Below are positions 1 through 5,381 of a stretch of DNA of 11,310 nt, one piece after another. The position numbers and the translations under genes were made by a program. The notes beneath the pieces were generated by a model. That model was not told the DNA's origin. It worked only from the letters and a program-made list of their open reading frames with translations, and made no database searches. The stretch covers positions 1-11,310 of the forward strand of contig CACWJV010000046.1 in the NCBI GenBank assembly GCA_902761265.1, in the 5' to 3' direction. Origin of the DNA: Oscillospiraceae bacterium. Its GTDB lineage: Bacteria > Bacillota > Clostridia > Oscillospirales > Acutalibacteraceae. Each line of letters starts with the position of its first letter. Positions within the stretch are counted from its first letter, which is position 1.

Positions 1-1263
1 CTCATATTCCTCAAACAGCTCGAGCATATTCTCATAGCCGCCCACCAGATGGCGGCGCATGATCGCCTGCTCCCAAAGCTGCGCCACGCCCCACAGCGCC
101 TCTTCGTGGTCGTCTTCGCTGATGAATTCGTGGTGGCTCATATTGTTGAGCACGGCCACGGTGTTGACGCCCCAGCATTCGTACATCCATGTGGAAAAAT
201 GCATGTAATACGACGACGGTGCGCCGCACACCAGCGTGCGGTGGCGCGTCTTTGGACGGACGTTGGTTTTTTCGCGGACGCATTTTTCACAGATTTTCAG
301 CATCTCGCGGCCGATTTTGGCGCAGTTTTCGTTGAGACCGCTGGAGAACGAGAGCTGGAACGAGCGATACAGCAGATTCGGCACGCTCGGCACGGGGTAG
401 TAGGGCGATTTTGCCATGCGTGTTTCCTCGTTATACTGCCGCACGGTTTTCATAAACGCGTCCCAGTCAAAGGTTTCGCCCGTGCAGTCCTCGATGAATT
501 GGATGACCTCCTTGACGTGTGCAATGGCGTATTCGCGGGTGTCCGCGTCCTTCCAGCGCATCGGCGTGCAGCCCTGGATCGACGGCACCTTGAGCCGCCG
601 CTCCACCACAGACGAGTTCATCACAGAGGAATCGCACGGCGCGTTGCTGGTGATCAGACAGGCGCCGTAATACGGCAATTGGTCGTCAATCGCCACGCCG
701 CAGACGATGGAGGAGTTGCGGCAGGAATCGGAGGGCAGCCCGTAGGAATCGATGATATCCGTGAAATAGTGTCCCGCGTGTTGGTCGTTGGCAGCGGCAA
801 GGATGCCGAAATACGGTTCCTCCACAGCGTTTTGCAAATTCGGAAAGCCGCCGATCAAAATCGGGGAGGTGTCCTGCTCAAAGATGACCGTTTTTTTGGC
901 AAGGTCGGTTTTGCCGAAACGCTCGTCGGTTTTGATAATCTTAATCAGCGCCTCCACGTTGCTCTTTAAAAGGAACTGCATATACTTGTGCGCGATCAAA
1001 AGCGCCTCGCCGTGGGCGTCGTCGATCGTGCGGTCCACCATGCTGCCGCTGGCAAGATACGGCGCCATCCAGTGGTAGCAGGTCAGCGCCTTAAACGCGC
1101 GCACGGGGTCGGCTTTCAGCAGTTCGCCGCTGATTTTCTTTTCGGTGAGCCATTCGCGGAAATCGACCCACGAATCCCGCCAGCCCTTCCATTTGCGCCA
1201 GCGGGCAAGCTCATAGCCGTCGTAAAAGCGGTTGCGGGTGCCGCGATCCTGTTTCTTTGCCAT
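1..1263 (-). CDS. 2-hydroxyacyl-CoA dehydratase family subunit (C-terminus cut by window edge)
   Basis: The frame is open from an ATG at 1263 down to base 1, giving 421 codons with no stop, so the C-terminus lies outside the window. An AGGAGG ribosome binding site lies 7 bases upstream of the ATG, inside the end of the preceding gene, and only 2 bases separate the two genes. The sequence looks like the HgdA/HgdB-FldB/C-BcrB/C family, whose paired subunits hold [4Fe-4S] clusters and remove water from (R)-2-hydroxyacyl-CoA, or reduce related substrates, after one-electron activation. Cysteines cluster in the middle: C181, C188, C202, C210 (in APCDSSVMNSS), C232 (in QGCTPMRWKD) and C260. Any could be cluster ligands. 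Pairing with the adjacent subunit and an activase gene supports the family call. The substrate is unknown. A reductase or double-cubane-cluster type protein is possible instead of a classical dehydratase. Confidence 0.82.
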   Translation of the reverse strand, partial: MAKKQDRGTRNRFYDGYELARWRKWKGWRDSWVDFREWLTEKKISGELLKADPVRAFKALTCYHWMAPYLASGSMVDRTIDDAHGEALLIAHKYMQFLLKSNVEALIKIIKTDERFGKTDLAKKTVIFEQDTSPILIGGFPNLQNAVEEPYFGILAAANDQHAGHYFTDIIDSYGLPSDSCRNSSIVCGVAIDDQLPYYGACLITSNAPCDSSVMNSSVVERRLKVPSIQGCTPMRWKDADTREYAIAHVKEVIQFIEDCTGETFDWDAFMKTVRQYNEETRMAKSPYYPVPSVPNLLYRSFQLSFSSGLNENCAKIGREMLKICEKCVREKTNVRPKTRHRTLVCGAPSSYYMHFSTWMYECWGVNTVAVLNNMSHHEFISEDDHEEALWGVAQLWEQAIMRRHLVGGYENMLELFEEYE

Positions 1264-1265
1264 GT

Positions 1266-2459
1266 TCAGCCCTCCTTTGCAAGTTTTTTCATTTCCAGCG
1301 CCTCCACAAACGCCTGGAACCGCGTGCGCAGTTGACCGGTGGAGGTGTTGACGTATTCTTTTTCGATGCCCATGCACGGCAGATCGTATTCCGGCTCCAT
1401 CACATGCTGGCAGTACATGCGCTCATATTCCCAGTATTCGCAGAACTTCATTTGCTGCACAATCAGCCCGTCGGCACGGTAGGCGTCGGCAAGCTGCCGC
1501 AGATACTGTTTGCGGCCGTGGACCTTTTCGGGGTTCATAAACCGCGGACACTCGTTGGTTTCGATGTAGTGGCGGGCGATGGCGTCGAGCGCGGTTTCGC
1601 CGTCGCGCACTGCAATCTCTTCGCGGCCGGGGAGCGAACCGAAGCAGTAGCGGTCGGCCACAACAAAGGCGCCGCAGTCTTCAATCAGTTTGGTGAAATC
1701 CGGGTCGTCGTTTTCGCCGCCTGCGAGCACCACGCGTACGCGGTACCACGGCGCGTCGTCGGGCGTCCGGGTCTTCAGCTCCTCGAGCGTTTCCCGAAGA
1801 TAGGGGAGGATCAAATCGTGCGGACAGCATTCGCTGACAAGCTCGATCAGATGAAATTCATAGCCGGTCAGCGGCGGATTATCCTGCTTGCGGTAATTGC
1901 CGATTTCGGTGACCACACGGCAAAGCTCGTTGTGTTTGTCAATCGCTTCCAGCAGCTTTTTCTCGCTCACGTCGATGCCGTAAACGCTTTGCAGCCGGTC
2001 GAGGACGTGCTTTTTGAGCTGGCGGGCATAGTGCTTGACCGCGTAGTCCTTGGTGACAAACGGCGCGTCGATGTGGGAGACAAAGAAGTCCTCGTTTTGG
2101 TCTTTGACAAGGTTCAGCATCTCAAAATGCTCGTGGGCGCGGTGCATCATGCTGCAGGTTTCTGTGCTCAAAAGCGCCGAGAAAAAGTTGTAGCCGCCTT
2201 CGATCGCGCGTTCGAGGATGCTGCGCGAATACATACAGGTCTTTTCCGACATATAGTAGGTAGCAATCGACGTGTCGGCGATGCCCGGTGCGCGCAATCG
2301 CACGGAAAAGCAGCCGTCAAGGTTCATCAGCACCTCCGGCACAAAATAGCACGAATAGCCGAGCGCCTTTTGGCCGGCGTCCAGCGCTTCGCTCACCAGC
2401 TCGTTTTTGATGTCGGAGAGCAGATGCTCAAAGAAGACGCGGTGTTTCAAATCCTTCAT
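1266..2459 (-). CDS. 2-hydroxyacyl-CoA dehydratase / benzoyl-CoA reductase-type subunit (HgdB/FldC-like)
   Basis: A complete 397-residue protein, a usual length for this family. Its ATG (2457-2459) overlaps the stop of the activase gene as ATGA, so translation is probably coupled; the upstream ribosome binding site is weak. The C-terminal half carries the family pattern: ADGLIVQQMKFCEYWEYER around residues 329-347, then LPCMGIEKEY and GQLRTRFQAFVEAL near 360-388. Candidate Fe-S ligands are C102 (in TCSMMHRAHEHFEML), C211-C212 (ECCPHD), C262, C272, C304, C340, C350 and C362. Subunits of this type receive an electron from the ATP-dependent activase and act on a CoA thioester. The next gene downstream is the partner subunit. 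The cysteine count is high for a simple dehydratase subunit, and a double-cubane [8Fe-9S] protein is an alternative. The substrate cannot be inferred. Confidence 0.85.
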   Translation of the reverse strand: MKDLKHRVFFEHLLSDIKNELVSEALDAGQKALGYSCYFVPEVLMNLDGCFSVRLRAPGIADTSIATYYMSEKTCMYSRSILERAIEGGYNFFSALLSTETCSMMHRAHEHFEMLNLVKDQNEDFFVSHIDAPFVTKDYAVKHYARQLKKHVLDRLQSVYGIDVSEKKLLEAIDKHNELCRVVTEIGNYRKQDNPPLTGYEFHLIELVSECCPHDLILPYLRETLEELKTRTPDDAPWYRVRVVLAGGENDDPDFTKLIEDCGAFVVADRYCFGSLPGREEIAVRDGETALDAIARHYIETNECPRFMNPEKVHGRKQYLRQLADAYRADGLIVQQMKFCEYWEYERMYCQHVMEPEYDLPCMGIEKEYVNTSTGQLRTRFQAFVEALEMKKLAKEG

Positions 2460-3253
2460 GCCGTTTTCCCGCCTTTCTTTCGCGCAAACTCGGCGGCGCC
2501 CAGCGCGCCCATGAGCTGCGGATCGGTTTTGAGTTCGACCACCTTGAGCTTCAGCACCTTTTCAATGGCTTTTTTCAGCCCCTCGTTTTTGGCGCAGCCG
2601 CCGGTCAGGGTGATCTGATTGATGGCCCCGGCCTTTTTCGCCATCACAAAGCAGCGCTTGGCAACCGCCATCTGGATGCCGGCTGCGATCTCTTCGGGCG
2701 CTTTGCCTTCGCCGACCAGCGCGATGACCTCCGATTCCGCAAATACCGTACACTGCGCGGTGATGGGGATCACGTTTTTCGCCTTGAGCGACAGGGTGGA
2801 AAATTCTTCGAGACTCATCTCAAACGAGTGCGCCATCGCTTCGTAAAACCGACCCGTGCCGGCGGCGCATTTGTCGTTCATGGCAAAGTTTTTCACCGTG
2901 CCGTCGGGCGCGACGGCAATGCCTTTGATATCCTGTCCGCCGATGTCGATGATCGCTTTGACTGTCGGGTCGGTGATATGCACACCCATCGCGTGGCACG
3001 AGATCTCGGAGATGTTTTCATGCGCAAAGGGCACGCGGTTGCGGCCGTAGCCCGTGCCGACGATATAGGCGAGATCCTCGGGCTTCGCAAGTTCCGGGAT
3101 CTGCGACAGGCATTGTTCCATTGCAAGGTGCGAGGACTGCGCGGCGTTGATCTTGCTGCGCAGAATGGTGGACGCGGCGATGCGTCCGGTTTCATCGAGA
3201 ATGACTGCTTTTGTGTAGGTGGAACCCACGTCGCAGCCGCCGTAGTATTTCAT
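2456..3253 (-). CDS. 2-hydroxyacyl-CoA dehydratase activase (HgdC/FldI-like, BadF/BcrA-type ATPase)
   Basis: A 265-residue protein of the ASKHA (acetate/sugar kinase, Hsc70, actin) fold. It shows the phosphate-1 loop CDVGSTYTKAV (residues 7-17), GTGYGR (66-71), phosphate-2 IDIGGQDIKGI (102-112), and the adenosine-binding LTGGCAKNEGL (216-226). The two cysteines that each monomer gives to the dimer-bridging [4Fe-4S] cluster are present: C129 in NDKCAAGTGR and C168 in AQCTVFAESEV, matching C127/C166 of Acidaminococcus HgdC. These activases accept an electron from ferredoxin or flavodoxin, hydrolyse ATP, and inject a low-potential electron into the dehydratase. The partner subunits follow directly, with an ATGA overlap. 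The start at 3253 lies 3 bases after the CooT-like stop, with AAGGAA upstream. The family call is secure; the cognate target is inferred from gene order. Confidence 0.93.
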   Translation of the reverse strand: MKYYGGCDVGSTYTKAVILDETGRIAASTILRSKINAAQSSHLAMEQCLSQIPELAKPEDLAYIVGTGYGRNRVPFAHENISEISCHAMGVHITDPTVKAIIDIGGQDIKGIAVAPDGTVKNFAMNDKCAAGTGRFYEAMAHSFEMSLEEFSTLSLKAKNVIPITAQCTVFAESEVIALVGEGKAPEEIAAGIQMAVAKRCFVMAKKAGAINQITLTGGCAKNEGLKKAIEKVLKLKVVELKTDPQLMGALGAAEFARKKGGKTA

Positions 3254-3256
3254 AGC

Positions 3257-3445
3257 TCACTGTTCCTTTATCAAAATCGTATTTTCCATCAGATCGATGT
3301 CGAGAATTTCCCCCGTAAACTCCGTGCGGTTGCCCAAAAGATCGTAGCAAACGATCTTGCCGTTTTGCGGTTTTACGCGGGCGATGTTTTTGCAAAGAAA
3401 GACGTTTTGCGTCCCGTCTTTTTTATAGACCGATGACAAACACAT
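3257..3445 (-). CDS. CooT-family nickel-binding protein
   Basis: A 62-residue protein starting MCLSSVYKKDGTQNV. The ATG at 3443-3445 is chosen over longer in-frame starts because GGAGG lies 6 bases upstream and because the family invariably begins Met-Cys; in Rhodospirillum rubrum CooT, Cys2 is the Ni(II) ligand. The rest fits the small beta-rich fold of CooT, with alternating hydrophobic strands (NIARVKPQNGKIVCYDLLG, then EILDIDLMENTILI). The family works in nickel delivery for carbon monoxide dehydrogenase, and many homologues sit in operons of unknown role. Here one base separates it from the small gene upstream and three bases from the activase downstream. No CODH catalytic subunit is visible, so the nickel client is unclear. 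The extra C18 and C32 are not known family ligands. Confidence 0.8.
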   Translation of the reverse strand: MCLSSVYKKDGTQNVFLCKNIARVKPQNGKIVCYDLLGNRTEFTGEILDIDLMENTILIKEQ

Positions 3446-3446
3446 A

Positions 3447-3662
3447 TCAGACCTCCGTTTCCGCAATCGCCTGCCGGATCTTTGCGGCGGACTGCCGCAA
3501 AAGGGCAATTGCTTCGTCCAGCGCGGCGGCCGCTTTTTCGCCAAGCGCCGGCGCGGTTTCGCGCAGTTCTTCGGCGTGGTGGTCGCTGTGGTCGGCCATA
3601 TACCGCAGCAGCGCGAGCGCTTCGGCTTTTGACACGCCGGGAATGTTTGATTTAGGTGTCAT
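3447..3662 (-). CDS. small helical protein of unknown function with an HSDHH motif
   Basis: A 71-residue protein (MTPKSNIPGVSKAEALALL...) that I do not recognise. It is predicted to be almost entirely helical: one helix around residues 11-38 and a second, alanine-rich amphipathic helix around 42-68, suggesting a helical hairpin. The only striking motif is YMADHSDHHAEEL (21-33), with three histidines and several acidic residues on one helix, which could bind metal. The ATG at 3660-3662 overlaps the end of the preceding gene by 11 bases. Its AGGAGG site is 12 bases upstream, a long spacing, but upstream in-frame starts lie inside the preceding gene without a ribosome binding site. Lying between an ACS-like protein and CooT, it may be an accessory metal-handling or scaffold protein. 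That role is inference only. Confidence 0.68.
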   Translation of the reverse strand: MTPKSNIPGVSKAEALALLRYMADHSDHHAEELRETAPALGEKAAAALDEAIALLRQSAAKIRQAIAETEV

Positions 3663-4383
3663 GTTTTTTTCGTTCCTCCTCTTTTTTGAAATGCAGCGCC
3701 CGCAGTCCGTCCACTTCGTCACAGACCGGTTTCATTTTGCAGGACGCGCAGTCCAGACTGTTCATTTCAAACGTATGCTGCACCGCCGCGGTGATCTGTT
3801 TCGCTTTGCGCGCCAGCGCCGCCAGCGCGGTATGGTCGATTGCCGGGTCGGTGATAAAAACGGTTTTGACCGCCGCCACGTCCGGCTGCGTTTTGAGCAG
3901 CGATATCAGGCTGCAGCCGACGTTTAAAAACGACAGCGGCGGCGTTTGCCGCAGCGCGGCGTTGGCCACGCGCACCTGCTCTTTGCAGGCCGCGGGGGAA
4001 ATACGGATATGGTAGCCTTTTGGGTATAGCTGAAACTGGCAAAAGGCAATGTCCTGCAGCTTTTCGTAGCGCAGCGTTTCTTCGCTTTCGTCTTTGAGCT
4101 GCACGAGCGTCAGATGGGAAAACGCGGTGTCCTGCGTCAGCTCGCACAGATCTTTGCCATACAGTGCCAATGCATCCCGTGCGCCCGGCACGGCGCCGAA
4201 CAGCGTACAGTTGACGCTCGCTTTGCCGCTGCCGCCGAGCTCGAAGGCCGTGTCGCTGCGAAACAAAATTGCGTTTTTGTCGCCGGGCGGCGCGCAAAGA
4301 GCCGGATCGAATCCGCAGGATTTGTCCGGCGCGGCCGGCAGCAGGGCGCGGATGGCGGCGATCAGATCCTCATACAGTTTCAT
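3652..4383 (-). CDS. acetyl-CoA synthase/CODH beta C-terminal-like Cys-motif protein
   Basis: A 243-residue protein. The ATG at 4381-4383 is chosen because AGGAG lies 7 bases upstream; it overlaps the CooC-like gene by 14 bases. Features: NAILFRSDTAFELGGSGKAS (37-56); a middle region with ISPAACKEQVRVANAAL (129-144) and NVGCSLISLL (154-163); VFITDPAIDH (175-184); and a C-terminal SLDCASCKMKPVCDEVDGLRAL with a CX2CX5C arrangement (C212, C215, C221). From memory, this layout recalls the C-terminal domain family of acetyl-CoA synthase/CODH beta subunits, and related stand-alone proteins in Clostridia are often labelled carbon monoxide dehydrogenase. I see no A-cluster catalytic domain, so it is probably not an ACS. 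The cysteines could hold an Fe-S cluster or Ni. Between CooC-like and CooT-like genes, a role in a nickel or Fe-S enzyme is likely. Existence of the gene is nearly certain; its family is moderately supported. Confidence 0.6.
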   Translation of the reverse strand: MKLYEDLIAAIRALLPAAPDKSCGFDPALCAPPGDKNAILFRSDTAFELGGSGKASVNCTLFGAVPGARDALALYGKDLCELTQDTAFSHLTLVQLKDESEETLRYEKLQDIAFCQFQLYPKGYHIRISPAACKEQVRVANAALRQTPPLSFLNVGCSLISLLKTQPDVAAVKTVFITDPAIDHTALAALARKAKQITAAVQHTFEMNSLDCASCKMKPVCDEVDGLRALHFKKEEERKKHDT

Positions 4384-5143
4384 CGCTTGTCTCCTGCAGC
4401 AGCGTGTCCAGCGCCTGTTTTGCGCCGCGATACAGCGGCGAAGACGCGGACAGCGAAAACACGCTTTCGCCCCGCATATCGCGGTCGGCCTGCTCGGGGT
4501 CGTCACCGATCACCGCCAGCACGGGCGGCAGATTTTCGATTGGCGCCGGGTCAAAGCCGTCTCTTGTGCGGTTGAAGATCACGCCGCATTTTTTATACGC
4601 CGCAAGGCGCCCCGCGACGTTGCGGATGGTTGAGATCACGCGGATGCCCTTTTGGCTCGGGTCGCTGACCAGCACCAGACAGTCCACACGTTCCATCACG
4701 CGGCGGTTGATCTGTTCGATCCCGGCCTCGCCGTCGATGACTACATAATCGTAGTTGCCGGCAATCATTTCCAGCACCTGCTTGAGATAGGCGTTGACCT
4801 TGCAATAGCAGCCGGCGGCTTCGGGCCGGCCGATGGCAAAAAAGGAGAGATTGTCCCGCTCGGTGATGCAATCGAGCAGATGAAACTTCGCTTCGCTCAG
4901 CAGCGCCACAGCGTCCGCCGTTTCGCCCTTGTCGATGCTTTGGGCGATGCGCAGACGGATATCGTCGAGCGTCAGGTGTGGTTCGATCCCGAGCGCGGTG
5001 GACAGCCCGACGGCCGGGTCGGCGTCCACGGCAAGGATGCGCTTTTGGGGGTACTGCTCTTTCAACAGCCGGATAAACGCGGCGGACAGCGACGTTTTGC
5101 CGACGCCGCCTTTGCCGCAAAACGCAAAGATCGTAGTTTGCAT
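4370..5143 (-). CDS. CooC-type nickel-insertion P-loop ATPase
   Basis: A 257-residue SIMIBI-class (MinD/CooC) ATPase and the first gene of the leftward operon. It has the deviant Walker A CGKGGVGKTS (9-18) with signature Lys11, the switch region LAVDADPAVGLS (37-48), and VVIDGEAGIEQ (134-144). The base-binding NRTRD occupies 191-195. C112 and C114 in the sequence AAGCYCKVN match the CXC pair that binds metal at the dimer interface of Carboxydothermus CooC1. CooC proteins couple ATP-driven dimerisation to nickel insertion into the C-cluster of CO dehydrogenase; the AcsF relative serves acetyl-CoA synthase. GGAGG precedes the ATG by 5 bases, and a promoter lies about 75 bases upstream. With no CODH in view, the likely client is encoded in this operon or elsewhere. 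The client is inference; the family call is strong. Confidence 0.9.
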   Translation of the reverse strand: MQTTIFAFCGKGGVGKTSLSAAFIRLLKEQYPQKRILAVDADPAVGLSTALGIEPHLTLDDIRLRIAQSIDKGETADAVALLSEAKFHLLDCITERDNLSFFAIGRPEAAGCYCKVNAYLKQVLEMIAGNYDYVVIDGEAGIEQINRRVMERVDCLVLVSDPSQKGIRVISTIRNVAGRLAAYKKCGVIFNRTRDGFDPAPIENLPPVLAVIGDDPEQADRDMRGESVFSLSASSPLYRGAKQALDTLLQETSDETV

Positions 5144-5216
5144 AAAGGCCTCCGAATTGGATAGTTTGCAAATAAATTTTTCAATAACAGAATGGTTTTT
5201 ATACAGAATTACCTAT

Positions 5217-5245
5217 ATTATAGTACAAATTGCGCAGGAAAGCAA
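5217..5245 (-). promoter_or_regulatory. sigma-A-like promoter of the leftward operon
   Basis: Read on the minus strand: TTGCTT (5240-5245) as the -35, exactly 17 bases, then a perfect TATAAT (5217-5222) as the -10. This predicts a 5' leader of roughly 65-70 bases before the CooC-like ATG. It is the only well-formed promoter seen for the seven-gene operon. Confidence 0.65.
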
Positions 5246-5334
5246 GGCGCTGTCATGAATTTGTGAAACCGCGAGTTTTTACATTTTGTTCATATTTTGC
5301 GCGTTGTTTTGTTGGACATCTGTTGGATGAACGA

Positions 5335-5343
5335 TGCTAAAAT
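5335..5343 (+). promoter_or_regulatory. extended -10 promoter candidate for the glycosidase genes
   Basis: TG-C-TAAAAT matches an extended -10 element (TGN before the hexamer) about 40 bases upstream of the GH3 start. A TTGGAC at 5312-5317 is spaced 20 bases from the hexamer, too far for a normal -35, so this call rests on the extended -10 only. Confidence 0.4.
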
Positions 5344-5367
5344 AAGGAAAAACTGAACGATTATGAA

Positions 5368-5374
5368 AAGAGGG
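5368..5374 (+). promoter_or_regulatory. ribosome binding site deciding the start of the PA14-GH3 gene
   Basis: AAGAGGG lies 7 bases before the ATG at 5382. The in-frame TTG at 5376 would be only 1 base from this site, so it is rejected as the start. Confidence 0.65.
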
Positions 5375-5381
5375 CTTGCTT

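Larger units (their letters stand above)
5144..5381. promoter_or_regulatory. divergent intergenic region between the metal-enzyme operon and the glycosidase genes
   Basis: A 238-base AT-rich stretch without a credible gene, separating oppositely directed operons. It holds promoter-like elements for both directions, listed separately. It also contains GTTGGA repeated at 5311-5316 and 5322-5327, an 11-base period, and a GTTCAT/ATGAAC inverted pair (5288-5293 and 5327-5332). These may be regulator sites for the glycosidase genes. I saw no riboswitch or RNA gene. Confidence 0.7.

Noticed and set aside
49..969. 306-codon plus-strand open frame at the left edge
   Set aside because: The minus strand here is continuously open and encodes a family-typical dehydratase subunit that runs off the edge. 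The plus-strand frame is a shadow.
1257..2618. 453-codon plus-strand open frame over the dehydratase subunit gene
   Set aside because: The opposite strand carries a convincing HgdB-type protein with neighbours overlapped in operon style. The plus-strand product has no recognisable features.
3446..3544. N-terminal extension of the CooT-like gene
   Set aside because: The extension overlaps the preceding small gene, is Arg/Pro-rich, and would bury the Met-Cys N-terminus that defines the family. GGAGG sits 6 bases before the inner ATG.
4384..4506. N-terminal extension of the ACS-like protein
   Set aside because: The added residues overlap the CooC-like gene and are low complexity, while AGGAG lies 7 bases before the ATG at 4383.
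5264..5277. Catabolite-responsive-element-like sequence TGAAACCG
   Set aside because: Only the left half matches the cre consensus; the right half lacks the inverted match.
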